Source of the DNA: FEN-1297 sp964498065
GTDB lineage: Bacteria > Bacteroidota > Ignavibacteria > Ignavibacteriales > Ignavibacteriaceae
Reading direction: 5' to 3'
DNA: 51,660 nt
Assembly (NCBI GenBank): GCA_964498065.1
Contig: CAZCFZ010000024.1
Location: 1-51,660, forward strand
Shown: piece after piece, positions 10,226-19,297 of the stretch
How positions within the stretch are numbered: position 1 is the stretch's first letter
Layout of the letters: each line of letters starts with the position of its first letter
Notes under the pieces: model-generated
What the model was told of the DNA's origin: nothing
Databases searched by the model: none
Seen by the model: only the letters and a program-made list of their open reading frames with translations
Position numbers and translations under genes: made by a program

Positions 10226-10750
10226 TTAATCATTGCTTTCGTTTTTAGTAGAATCATTCAAAGCCTGGTATTGTTCTTTAGTCATTGTCGGCAGCTTTTC
10301 CATGAATGCAACAATATCCCAAATTTTTTGGTCACTGTGAGTTTTACCGAAAGAAGGCATACCGGTAAGTTTAATTCCGTTCTTCGTAATCCAGAATAGC
10401 TGTTGAGCAGGCATTTCTTTAGCTGAATGTGCAAGATTCGGCGGATGCGGATAAAGTCCTTTTCCAATTTCACTTCTTTCAATTCCTGGTGCACCATGAC
10501 ATGTTTGACACATTTCTCTGTAGTGAATGAATCCTATTCTAACTAAGGAAGTGTCATTTAAATTATTTGGAACTTTTATGTCTTTTGAGTGATGTTCGAT
10601 AGAATTATCTTTAACTGCATTAATCAGCATAAGTGTTAAACTATTATGAGGTACCATTGCACTAATATTATACGTACCCGATTCAATATAAATAAACGAA
10701 ACGGCTATTATAACTACAATTACAATAATTGTTCTTATCGCATATTTCAT
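10226..10750 (-). CDS. membrane-anchored monoheme cytochrome c
   Basis: 174 residues with an N-terminal anchor helix (about 5-24) and a class I cytochrome c domain. The haem site is CQTCH at 81-85, and the probable sixth ligand is M131 in TGMPSFG. It acts in the periplasm as an electron carrier. AGGTGG sits before ATG 10750. It is the last gene of the minus-strand block, 172 bases downstream of ccmF, which fits co-expression with cytochrome maturation. The electron donor and acceptor are unknown; it resembles the mono-haem c proteins near copper and quinol oxidase loci. Confidence 0.9.
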   Translation of the reverse strand: MKYAIRTIIVIVVIIAVSFIYIESGTYNISAMVPHNSLTLMLINAVKDNSIEHHSKDIKVPNNLNDTSLVRIGFIHYREMCQTCHGAPGIERSEIGKGLYPHPPNLAHSAKEMPAQQLFWITKNGIKLTGMPSFGKTHSDQKIWDIVAFMEKLPTMTKEQYQALNDSTKNESND

Positions 10751-10922
10751 TGTCCACCTTATAAAAATTGTTTAGCGAAATTAAATGTTTTCTACAAGGT
10801 AATTTGAATTTCAAATCACATTGATAATTCTTTAACAAGGATTGTACTTCAATAAATAATAGCTGAAATTTTAACCTTAATTAAAGAGGAGATATAATTA
10901 ATAAATGAATGATTAAAATATT

Positions 10923-13028
10923 TTAGATTTCAACCTTATTCACTTTACTTCTTCTGATAATGACAAGAATTAAGCCAATTGACATTATTAAGACACCAAG
11001 CCAAACAAAACTTATAAATGGTTTTGTACTAACTTCAACGGTTAATATTTCACCGGGTTCAGTATTCTTATTCTGAAAAGAAGTATTAGATGCTTTAACC
11101 TGATTATTATCTACATATGAAATCGGTGAAAAATATAAGTCTTTTGTAAAGCTTTCCAGAATATACGGCTCTCTCATTAAGCTGTTGTTATAACCCGAGT
11201 AAAACATAACGGGAGAGACAGTATATAATTTTTTCTTCTCCTGCACATTAATATCAAAAGTATATTTATCGGTGTTGGCAATAAGTTTAGGTCCGGTAAA
11301 AGTTAAATCAACATTAAAAACATGGGTTTTAATTCCCAGCGGAAGATCAACCTGTTCCGAACGGCTTAAAGTGGATGATGCTAAAACACCGAAAAGGAAA
11401 AGAGCAAAACCAATATGAGCAAAATGTCCTCCCCAAAAATAAAAACCGCTTTTTATTACTCTGATAAGCATTTGTACATTAACAGCTATTGTAAAAATTA
11501 GTGCAAGAAGTAAAAAATCATATTCCAAATTTTTTATATTGAGTGAAATTAAAATTAATATTGTAACTGCTATTGATATTAAAAATGCAGGTAATAAATT
11601 CTTTATCCATTCATTTCCATTTGTCTCTTTCCACCTTAGGAATAAACTAAAACCTATTAGCAGGCACATTATTATTACGAGAGGCAGATTCATTTGATTA
11701 TAAAAATTAACTTCAACCGATTCACCTATTAACGGCGAAGATGTCCCTACGAAAACCACTAAAGCAGATGCAACCAGGAATAAGGCGCCGTATAATAATC
11801 CGGATTCTCTGGATAGAAATTTTTCTTTATTTTCATTTGAATCGACTAGTGACTTCCTTCTGTAAATTATTCCTCCGATACCTGCTATGGTAAATGTAGA
11901 AATAAAGAAAATTAAAAATATATAAACAGCAGCGCCCGGATTTTCAAAAGAATGCACGGAAGCTTTTGATAAAATTCCGCTGCGCGTTAAAAATGTACTG
12001 TACAAAACCAATATAAAAACCAAAACACCGAGGGTAAGATTTGTTTTGGCAAACCGCCCGATTCTATCCAGAATCTGCGTCTGCTTTTGTACTAATAAAG
12101 TATGAATCAAAGCGACACTTATAATCCAGGGAATAAGGCTTGCATTTTCCACGGGATCCCATCCCCAGAAACCGCCCCAGCCTAAAACTCCGTAAGCCCA
12201 ATATCCGCCGATCATCAGACCCAACCCGAGTACTGCCGCTGCTGTTACCGTCCAAGGTAATACTAACTTAACCCATTGATTATATTTATTTTTAATTAAA
12301 GCGGAAACTGCAAATGTAAACGGGACCGCTGAAAGCGCATACCCCAGAAATAAAATCGGCGGATGTACTTCCATCCAAAAATTTTGTAATAGGGGATTAA
12401 GTCCTTTCCCTTTGATTAAAAAATCACTAAAAGGTATGCCGTTTGATTTGAGAACCGATATTAATTGAGGACTCATTAGTACATATTGCTGGTTTGAACC
12501 CGAATTGCTGTATACAAAACTCTGGAATACAGGCATCTTTAAAAATGCCTGGTTGATATATCTTATATCTATATAATTCGGATCAGTCCAGATTAAGGTA
12601 AACGGGCTTTTAAATAAAGGAGTAACCATCATTATCAAATAAACAATTATTAAGGAATAGACCATCATAAAAGCAGGCTCTAAGTCGTTTCGCTTGGAAG
12701 TATAATTTTGTAAAACAGCTCCGATTATTACGGCCAATAAAAGCCACAGCATGAAACTGCCTTCCTGGCCTGCGTAAAAAGTTGATAGTAATAAACCTGT
12801 GGATAAATCGGCATTGCTGTAATTAAAAACGTAATTATATTGATATTGATGCGTTAGAATTATAAGAAGGAAAAATATGCTTGCTGCAATTACAAATGCA
12901 GTTGTAATATGATAAGCATACCTTGCACGTATAAGAGCTTTGTTATTTCCTTTTGATGCTAGATAATATGCTATTACACAGTAGATTGCAGTAATAAGCG
13001 CTAATATCGTAATTATATTTCCGAACAT
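10923..13028 (-). CDS. ccmF: haem lyase CcmF (cytochrome c maturation)
   Basis: 701 residues, normal for CcmF. The protein has many membrane helices, the tryptophan-rich WWD motif (WGGFWGWDP at 284-292) and conserved histidines such as H222 in the EVHPP motif. A periplasmic soluble portion from about 560 precedes a final helix near 672-693. CcmF attaches haem to CXXCH motifs at the outer face of the inner membrane. The neighbours fit: a CcmH-like protein upstream and a CXXCH cytochrome downstream. Other Ccm parts (A-E, G) are not in the window. ATG 13028 is clear. Confidence 0.93.
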   Translation of the reverse strand: MFGNIITILALITAIYCVIAYYLASKGNNKALIRARYAYHITTAFVIAASIFFLLIILTHQYQYNYVFNYSNADLSTGLLLSTFYAGQEGSFMLWLLLAVIIGAVLQNYTSKRNDLEPAFMMVYSLIIVYLIMMVTPLFKSPFTLIWTDPNYIDIRYINQAFLKMPVFQSFVYSNSGSNQQYVLMSPQLISVLKSNGIPFSDFLIKGKGLNPLLQNFWMEVHPPILFLGYALSAVPFTFAVSALIKNKYNQWVKLVLPWTVTAAAVLGLGLMIGGYWAYGVLGWGGFWGWDPVENASLIPWIISVALIHTLLVQKQTQILDRIGRFAKTNLTLGVLVFILVLYSTFLTRSGILSKASVHSFENPGAAVYIFLIFFISTFTIAGIGGIIYRRKSLVDSNENKEKFLSRESGLLYGALFLVASALVVFVGTSSPLIGESVEVNFYNQMNLPLVIIMCLLIGFSLFLRWKETNGNEWIKNLLPAFLISIAVTILILISLNIKNLEYDFLLLALIFTIAVNVQMLIRVIKSGFYFWGGHFAHIGFALFLFGVLASSTLSRSEQVDLPLGIKTHVFNVDLTFTGPKLIANTDKYTFDINVQEKKKLYTVSPVMFYSGYNNSLMREPYILESFTKDLYFSPISYVDNNQVKASNTSFQNKNTEPGEILTVEVSTKPFISFVWLGVLIMSIGLILVIIRRSKVNKVEI

Positions 13029-13082
13029 TTATAAACTCCATTAATACTTTTTAAAATATTATAATTTTTATTCTTAGTTTTG

Positions 13083-13721
13083 CTACAAGGAATTTGTTAC
13101 CAGACCGCCGTATTTTTTATTTATCTCAAGAGCAACCTGATCCGGTTTCTTACCTTTCTCCAAATTTTTCGTTATGAAATTTCTTTCTTGTACTGCCACA
13201 TCACAATCGCATACATTCAGCGAATCGCTGCACTTCCCGCACGCACATTCAAAATTAGAAGCAACAGTATAAACTTGAGATTTAATTAAAGGATCTACAG
13301 CTTTCATTTCCGTAATCGCCGGTTGATAAGTATTATATTTATGAAACAGCAAATCAAGTGAACCGGCGATCCCTACAGATAATATTATTATAATTGAAAT
13401 AACCCAGACGTTCTTGAATTGCCCTGCTAAAATTGATTTTCTATGGCTATAATTTTTATGAGACAATTTTTTTTCAGTTCTCTTGTCGGATTTTATATTG
13501 CGTTTTATACTTTTCCTTTTTATATGCGCAGAAGGATTTTGCTGCTTAATTAATTCCGCGCCGCAATTTAAGCAAAAATTAGCTTGGAAATTATTCTTTG
13601 AGCCACAATTTTTACAAATAACCATATTACCCTTTGAATTATCGGACAAATTTGTGCCGCATTCTGAACAATATTTATTACAGTCGGGATTATTACTGCC
13701 GCATTTGATGCAAGTTTTCAT
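13083..13721 (-). CDS. double zinc-ribbon membrane protein with CcmH-like tail
   Basis: 212 residues from ATG 13721, preceded by GGAAAGGA; an in-frame TTG at 13739 overlaps that ribosome site and is rejected. Two zinc ribbons come first (C4, C7, C18, C21 and C36, C39, C50, C53), then a Lys/Arg-rich linker and one membrane helix (105-126). The outer domain begins with CACGKC at 159-164, further cysteines at 171 and 173, and a helix ending KYG. That tail resembles CcmH/NrfF, the apocytochrome thiol reductase, whose signature is LRCxxC plus a YG-ending helical pair. Its position beside ccmF supports the idea. The ribbons would be cytoplasmic. Family assignment is by eye. Confidence 0.7.
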   Translation of the reverse strand: MKTCIKCGSNNPDCNKYCSECGTNLSDNSKGNMVICKNCGSKNNFQANFCLNCGAELIKQQNPSAHIKRKSIKRNIKSDKRTEKKLSHKNYSHRKSILAGQFKNVWVISIIIILSVGIAGSLDLLFHKYNTYQPAITEMKAVDPLIKSQVYTVASNFECACGKCSDSLNVCDCDVAVQERNFITKNLEKGKKPDQVALEINKKYGGLVTNSL

Positions 13722-13758
13722 TTTTAAATTCCTTTCCAATTAAATATGCAGTTATTAC

Positions 13759-14148
13759 TCATTTCTTCACATGAAAACCATGATTTAATAAATTTTCTCC
13801 AGCTTCTTTAATTGTAACTTCTTTCAACTTCATACCGCACTTGGGATCGATTCCCGGCTTATCTGATAAAACGTTAAAATCCATAGGACATTGATAGATT
13901 TTCCCGTCTTTATTCTTATCTATTTCTTTAAGATTAATTATCCCTTTATAAAGTCTTGGCTCTTCCGAATTAGTTTTAGATATATCTTTCATTTCTTTCA
14001 TATTCATTTCCATGTTTTTTGAAGAGTATTTTTCCATTTTATCGTTATGTGTTTGATTCATTAATTTGTTTTGTCCAAATGAATATGATGCGGACCAGAA
14101 AGAAATAATTACTATAATGCCTAAAGTTCTTAAAATTTTTAATTCCAT
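13759..14148 (-). CDS. exported protein with heavy-metal-binding domain
   Basis: 129 residues. The signal sequence is at about 8-25 and a Met/Lys-rich spacer (about 30-60) contains MEMNMKEM. The C-terminal metal-binding domain has CPMD at 87-90 and CGM at 104-106, a pattern seen in copper-handling proteins. Just before it is a DKNKDG segment like an EF-hand loop. The final 45 or so residues closely match the end of the CusB-like protein at 17697-19262, so this looks like the same module as a free protein. It probably binds copper or silver in the periplasm. AGGAG precedes ATG 14148. Confidence 0.8.
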   Translation of the reverse strand: MELKILRTLGIIVIISFWSASYSFGQNKLMNQTHNDKMEKYSSKNMEMNMKEMKDISKTNSEEPRLYKGIINLKEIDKNKDGKIYQCPMDFNVLSDKPGIDPKCGMKLKEVTIKEAGENLLNHGFHVKK

Positions 14149-14192
14149 TTAAAATCTCCTTAAATTATTAATAATTGATAAAATAATTTTAT

Positions 14193-14294
14193 CTATTTGC
14201 AGCAGTCTTTGCCTTTAGATGCATTCTTAAATTTCCGGCGAAGTATAAAAACAAACAAAGCTGCAACTATTATTAGAACTAAGTATTTCGTAAT
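14193..14294 (-). CDS. possible tiny Cys-tailed membrane peptide
   Basis: A 33-codon frame encodes a short start, one hydrophobic helix (KYLVLIIVAALFVFIL), a basic RRKFK cluster and a terminal KDCCK. This is the architecture of FeoB-associated Cys-rich membrane peptides. No ATG, GTG or TTG is in frame; the best start is an ATT at 14294 with AAGGGA just upstream. It sits between the CusA-like gene and the metal-binding-domain gene in the same direction. The composition argues for a real peptide, but the odd start keeps confidence low. Confidence 0.38.
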   Translation of the reverse strand: MTKYLVLIIVAALFVFILRRKFKNASKGKDCCK

Positions 14295-14394
14295 TTTTCC
14301 CTTATTTATATAACATGATTTACTTTTTCTATCTCATCTTAATACTATAAAACCGGAGACGAAAATAATTTTATCTCCTTTTTATATTAATAAC

Positions 14395-14514
14395 TGAAGT
14401 TACGCAATTGTCATGCTGAACTAGATTCAGCATCTAAAAATGTTGAAAAAATGAAGATTCCGAATCAAGTTCGGAATGACAAAAGATATTTTTTATTAAT
14501 TATGCGTAACTTCA
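14395..14514. repeat. two-hairpin core inside TGAAGTTACGCA inverted repeats
   Basis: A 12-base perfect inverted repeat (TGAAGTTACGCA at 14395-14406, TGCGTAACTTCA at 14503-14514) encloses a core that starts TGTCATGCTGAA and ends TTCGGAATGACA. The core contains two hairpins. It ends two bases before the stop codon of the CusA-like gene and may act as its terminator. The core is the same kind as at 34892-35006 but the outer repeats differ. Confidence 0.75.
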
Positions 14515-14515
14515 A

Positions 14516-17500
14516 TTAATTATTTCCATTCAATAATTTTTTAACTTCAAATTTCTTTATAATATAAAAGATAGCGGGATAAAATGTCAGGCCGATAATC
14601 ATTGTTGTTAGAATACCGCCGAACATCGGAGCAGCTATCCTTTTCATTACATCTGATCCGGTGCCTGTGCCTATTAGTATCGGGAATAAACCGAACAATA
14701 ATGCCATTACAGTCATCATTACCGGTCTTATTCTATTTGCTGCTCCGTGAAATGTAGCCTCGCGAAGTGCCGAAAATGAGGTCATTAAACCTTCGTTTTT
14801 CATTTTATCGTAAGCAATATCGAGATAAAGCAGCATTACAACTCCCATCTCTGCGCTTACACCAAGCAGAGCAATTACACCTACCCAAACAGCGACACTG
14901 GTATTATATCCTGCAAGATAAAGGAACCAAATAGCTCCGACCATTGAAAACGGCAAAGATAATAAAATGATTCCTGTCTTTATAACAGATTTGGTGTTTA
15001 TATATAATAGAAGCATAACAAGCAGCAAGGTTAACGGTATAACCATAGCCAGTCTTTTTGCAGCATCCTGCATATATTCATACTGGCCGCTCCATATCAA
15101 TGAATATCCCGCCGGAAGTTTAAGCTTGGAATTTAGAATGCGTTGAGCATCTTTAACATAAGTACCGATATCGATATTTTCTATATCGATATAAACCCAT
15201 GCGTTCGGCCTTGCATCTTCGGATTTAATAACAGGCGGACCTTTTTTAATTTGAAGATCCGCAAGCTCTGCCAGGGGAACGCTGCCGCCTCCCGGTATCG
15301 GTACAAGTACACGCTTAAGTGCTTCGATGTTATTCCTGTAATCTCGCTGATACCGCAAGTTCACAGGGTAACGTTCCAAACCCTCAACAGTTTTGGTAAT
15401 ATTCATTCCGCCGATTGCGGACATAATTACATCCTGCACATCCTGAACGGATAACCCATACCTGGCTATTGCGTCTCTATTAATGTTGAAGTCTATGTAA
15501 TTTCCGCCGTATGATCTTTCTGCATAAACTGATCTTGTGTGAGGAACCGTTTTAATAATTTGTTCTATCTGCTCTCCGATTTTTTGAAGCACTTCCAGAT
15601 TTGGTCCTGCTATTTTTATACCGACAGGTGTTTTAATACCGGTAGACAGCATATCGATCCTTGTCTTGATCGGCATTGTCCACGCATTTGTTAGTCCGGG
15701 AATTTGTATTGCTTCATTCATCTTATCAACGAGTTTCTTTTCCGTCATTCCTTCAGGCCATTGATCCTTAGGTTTAAGCCTGATGGTTGTTTCCAGCATG
15801 GAAAGCGGGGCCGGGTCCGTTGCCGTGTTAGCACGACCGGCTTTCCCGAATACGCTCTTAACTTCGGGAAACGATTTAATAATTCTATCCGTCTGCTGAA
15901 GAATTTCTTTAGCCTTAGTTATGGAAATTCCCGGAAGTGTTGTAGGCATATAAAGCAAATCACCTTCGTCAAGCGGCGGCATAAATTCGGATCCCAGTCT
16001 TGAAAAAGGAATAACTGTAATTAAAATAATAACAATTGCCGTACTTATTACCCACCATCTCTTATTTACTACAAAATCTACAACCGGCTTGTATATTTTT
16101 ATTAGGAACCTGGTTATCGGATTGTCTTCTTCCTTTCGCATTTTACCTCTTACGAAGAATCCGATTAAAACAGGTACAATAGTTACGGCAAGAATTGCTG
16201 CTGCCGCCATCGAATATGTTTTAGTAAAAGCTAAGGGTTTAAATAACCTTCCGGATTGCTGTTCCAAAGTAAATACAGGTAAGAATGAAACTGTAATTAC
16301 TAAAAGAGAGTAAAAGATGGAAGGGCCGACTTCTTTAGAAGACTCAAGTATTACCGTCCAATGAGAACGCTGTTTTTCCTTAGGCTTTTCCTGCTCTTTT
16401 ACCATATGGCTTTGAGCATTTTCTACCATAATTATTGCAGCGTCCACCATTGCTCCTATTGCAATTGCAATTCCTGAAAGCGACATTATGTTTGCATTTA
16501 TTCCTTGAATCCTCATTACAAGAAATGCAGCAAGTACTGCAGTAGGCAACGTAAAGATAGCAACAAGAGAACTTCGTACATGCATGAGAAAAAGGATAAT
16601 AATGAAAGCTACCACTAAACTCTCTTCAAGAAGTTTATCTTTCAAAGTGTCCATTGCTCTAATTATTAAAGAAGAACGGTCGTACGCCGGAACTATTTTT
16701 ACACCCGGAGGTAAAGAACTTTTTATTTCTTTAAGTCTTTGCTTAACTCTGTTTATCACCTTTAACGCATTTTCCCCATAACGCATTACAATAATTCCGC
16801 CTACAGTTTCACCTTCGCCGTTCCAGTCTGCCACGCCTCTTCTAAGATCAGGGCCAATGTCGATGTCGGCAACATCCTTCAAATAAATTGGCGTGCCGGT
16901 TCTAGGAGAAACGCCTATTGCTATATCTTTTAGATCATTCGCGTTTTTAATATAACCCAATCCTCTAACCATAAACTCCATTTCGCCCATTTCGAGCAGC
17001 CTTCCCCCGACATCATTATTACTATTCTTTATAGCCATCTTAATTTTTTGAAGTGGTATACCATAATAAGCAAGTTTGGTAGGATCAACATTTACTTGAT
17101 ATTGTTTTACAAATCCTCCAACGCTGGCAACCTCGGCTACTCCGGGGATTGCAGAAAGCTCATATTTCAGAAAATAATCCTGGATTGATCTTAGCTGCTG
17201 TAAATTTTTTGTTTTTGATTGAAGAGTATATTCATATACCCACCCAAGTCCGGTTGCATCCGGACCCAATTGAGGAGTAACACCTGCCGGCATATCGCTT
17301 CTTAAAGAACTTAAATATTCCAGCACTCTGCTTCTTGCCCAATATAAATCGGTTCCGTCCTTGAATATGACATAAACCATTGAGAAACCGAAGAATGAAT
17401 ATCCTCTAACAACTTTAGCATCTGGAACTGAAAGCATCTTTGTTGTTAAAGGATAAGTAACCTGGTCTTCAACAATTTGCGGACCTTGTCCGGGATATTC

Positions 17501-17683
17501 GGTATATATTATAACTTGAACATCGCTCAAATCCGGGAATGCATCAACAGGGATACTTGTTAAAGCCCAGATGCCTCCGCCGATTAAAGCTATGGTAAGA
17601 AAGATTACAATAAATTTATTATTAAGCGACCATTCTATAAGCCTTGCAATTGCACCGTCTTTCGATATTTTATCTGCAGTCAT
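14516..17683 (-). CDS. cusA: copper/silver RND efflux pump, CusA family
   Basis: 1055 residues, standard for heavy-metal RND pumps. The second-half membrane motif AIGAMVDAAIIMVEN is of the monovalent-metal (Cu+/Ag+) type. The three Met positions of the E. coli CusA site have counterparts, in LLYMPTTLPGI, SMLETTIR and RIDMLSTGI. It is the inner-membrane, proton-driven part of a tripartite pump. It lies 13 bases downstream of the CusB-like gene and after the TolC-like gene, so the three should be co-transcribed. ATG 17683 is clear. Substrate specificity is inferred from these motifs. Confidence 0.95.
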   Translation of the reverse strand: MTADKISKDGAIARLIEWSLNNKFIVIFLTIALIGGGIWALTSIPVDAFPDLSDVQVIIYTEYPGQGPQIVEDQVTYPLTTKMLSVPDAKVVRGYSFFGFSMVYVIFKDGTDLYWARSRVLEYLSSLRSDMPAGVTPQLGPDATGLGWVYEYTLQSKTKNLQQLRSIQDYFLKYELSAIPGVAEVASVGGFVKQYQVNVDPTKLAYYGIPLQKIKMAIKNSNNDVGGRLLEMGEMEFMVRGLGYIKNANDLKDIAIGVSPRTGTPIYLKDVADIDIGPDLRRGVADWNGEGETVGGIIVMRYGENALKVINRVKQRLKEIKSSLPPGVKIVPAYDRSSLIIRAMDTLKDKLLEESLVVAFIIILFLMHVRSSLVAIFTLPTAVLAAFLVMRIQGINANIMSLSGIAIAIGAMVDAAIIMVENAQSHMVKEQEKPKEKQRSHWTVILESSKEVGPSIFYSLLVITVSFLPVFTLEQQSGRLFKPLAFTKTYSMAAAAILAVTIVPVLIGFFVRGKMRKEEDNPITRFLIKIYKPVVDFVVNKRWWVISTAIVIILITVIPFSRLGSEFMPPLDEGDLLYMPTTLPGISITKAKEILQQTDRIIKSFPEVKSVFGKAGRANTATDPAPLSMLETTIRLKPKDQWPEGMTEKKLVDKMNEAIQIPGLTNAWTMPIKTRIDMLSTGIKTPVGIKIAGPNLEVLQKIGEQIEQIIKTVPHTRSVYAERSYGGNYIDFNINRDAIARYGLSVQDVQDVIMSAIGGMNITKTVEGLERYPVNLRYQRDYRNNIEALKRVLVPIPGGGSVPLAELADLQIKKGPPVIKSEDARPNAWVYIDIENIDIGTYVKDAQRILNSKLKLPAGYSLIWSGQYEYMQDAAKRLAMVIPLTLLLVMLLLYINTKSVIKTGIILLSLPFSMVGAIWFLYLAGYNTSVAVWVGVIALLGVSAEMGVVMLLYLDIAYDKMKNEGLMTSFSALREATFHGAANRIRPVMMTVMALLFGLFPILIGTGTGSDVMKRIAAPMFGGILTTMIIGLTFYPAIFYIIKKFEVKKLLNGNN

Positions 17684-17696
17684 TATAAGCTCCTTC

Positions 17697-19262
17697 CTAC
17701 TTAACTTTAAATCCGTGTTCGATTAAATTTGCTTTTGCTTCGGCTATTGTAACTTCCTGAAGTTTCATTCCGCACTTTGGATCAATACCGGGTTTATCCG
17801 ACAAAACATCAAAATCCATCGGACATTGATATACCTTCCCGTCATGATTTTTATCAACAGCTTCAACATTTATAATCTTTGCCTTTATATTTTCAGACAC
17901 CTGTTTTTTTGTTCCGTTCATTTTCATTGGTTTTTTATTTTCGGATTTCTTGTTGTCCATTTTCATATTCTTCATTGTTTTGGCGGAATCTTTCTCTTTT
18001 CCATTTTTATTTGCCGGGACAAATTGCTGAACTGCCGCTCTCAAATTGCTTTCGGAATCAATTAAGAATTGGGCAGATGTTACGACTTTAGTGCCCGCAC
18101 TTAATCCTTCAAGTACTTGATAATAACCATTTGAATAACCGCCGAGAATTACATCTTGAGGTTTGAATTTTCCATCACCTAATGAAATAATTACAAGATT
18201 TCGCATCCCGCTTCGTATTACAGCATTTTCAGGTATAATTGGATGAACACCGAGCTTTCTACCGCTGATCTCAACATTAGCAAACATTTCCGGCATCAGT
18301 TTGCCTTGTAAATTGTTAACATCAATTCTTACTGTTGCCGTCCTTGATTTAGAATCAATAGTGGGATAAATAAAAGATATTCTTCCGTCATAAACTTTTC
18401 CCGGAAAATAATTGAATCTAATCTTTGCAGCAGAACCTAATTCTATTTTGTAAAGTTCGTATTCATAAATATCTGCTGTAAGCCAGAGAGTGGAGAGATT
18501 TGATATATGCATTAAAGGCTGTCCTGCCATTATCTTTTGACCTTCAAGTATATTCTTTTGAATTACGGTTCCGGAATACTGTGCATAAAGAGTTATATAA
18601 GTCTTGACTTCTTTCGTCCTTTCAATTCTTTGAATTTCCGATTCCGGGATTTCCAGTAGCTGAAGTTTTCTTTCTGCATTTTTAACGAGTTCGTTCCCGC
18701 TGTTTATAACATCACCGACATTTGATTTATCTACTGATTTTTGATAGGACAAAGCTGTAAGTAATTCCTGTTCCGCAGCTACCAGTTCGGGAGAATAAAT
18801 ATCCATCAGCTTTTCTCCTTTGCTTACTTTTTCGCCTGTATAATCCACATACAATTTTTGAATCCAGCCGTTAACCCGTGTTGTTACGATATAATCTTCA
18901 GTCTCATTTGTTTTTAATACACCGTTGGTGACTACACGCGACGAAAGCTCGGAATCTATAACCGTATACGTTTGCACATTCATGTCCTGTACAATTACGG
19001 GATCGATCTTTACAAAGCCGGCAGCACCGCCTTCATCTGCATATACCGGGACAAGATCCATTCCCATTTTGGATTTACCGGGATGATTATAAATTTCAGT
19101 CGGATTCATCGGTGCACGCCAGTAAAGAATTTTTCTTCCTTTTTTTGTAGTAGTTTGTGCAGCTGTAATTTGGCTAGAATTTCCTGTAGTAGAGAAGAAA
19201 TAAATTCCTGCTGCAATCACTACTATTCCGATTATTACATATAATATTATTTTATTTTTCAC
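17697..19262 (-). CDS. cusB: CusB-like periplasmic adaptor with extra C-terminal metal-binding domain
   Basis: 521 residues. An N-terminal helix is followed by the CusB-type segment at about 46-75 (PMNPTEIYNHPGKSKMGMDLVP; methionines rather than cysteines). The lipoyl/beta-barrel adaptor core lies at about 90-415. A Met/Lys-rich linker with MKNMKMD and MKM follows at about 425-460. The tail carries C480 and C497 in CPMD...CGM, absent from E. coli CusB and shared with the 13759-14148 protein. The start is GTG 19262 with GGAG seven bases upstream. It joins pump and channel and delivers Cu+/Ag+; the tail probably acts as a built-in metal scavenger (inferred). Confidence 0.93.
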   Translation of the reverse strand: MKNKIILYVIIGIVVIAAGIYFFSTTGNSSQITAAQTTTKKGRKILYWRAPMNPTEIYNHPGKSKMGMDLVPVYADEGGAAGFVKIDPVIVQDMNVQTYTVIDSELSSRVVTNGVLKTNETEDYIVTTRVNGWIQKLYVDYTGEKVSKGEKLMDIYSPELVAAEQELLTALSYQKSVDKSNVGDVINSGNELVKNAERKLQLLEIPESEIQRIERTKEVKTYITLYAQYSGTVIQKNILEGQKIMAGQPLMHISNLSTLWLTADIYEYELYKIELGSAAKIRFNYFPGKVYDGRISFIYPTIDSKSRTATVRIDVNNLQGKLMPEMFANVEISGRKLGVHPIIPENAVIRSGMRNLVIISLGDGKFKPQDVILGGYSNGYYQVLEGLSAGTKVVTSAQFLIDSESNLRAAVQQFVPANKNGKEKDSAKTMKNMKMDNKKSENKKPMKMNGTKKQVSENIKAKIINVEAVDKNHDGKVYQCPMDFDVLSDKPGIDPKCGMKLQEVTIAEAKANLIEHGFKVK

Positions 19263-19297
19263 TTTTTAATCTCCAAAATTCTGTTATACATAAATTT

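Noticed and set aside
13722..13739. TTG start for the zinc-ribbon protein, six codons upstream
   Set aside because: These codons form the ribosome-binding site of the ATG at 13721.
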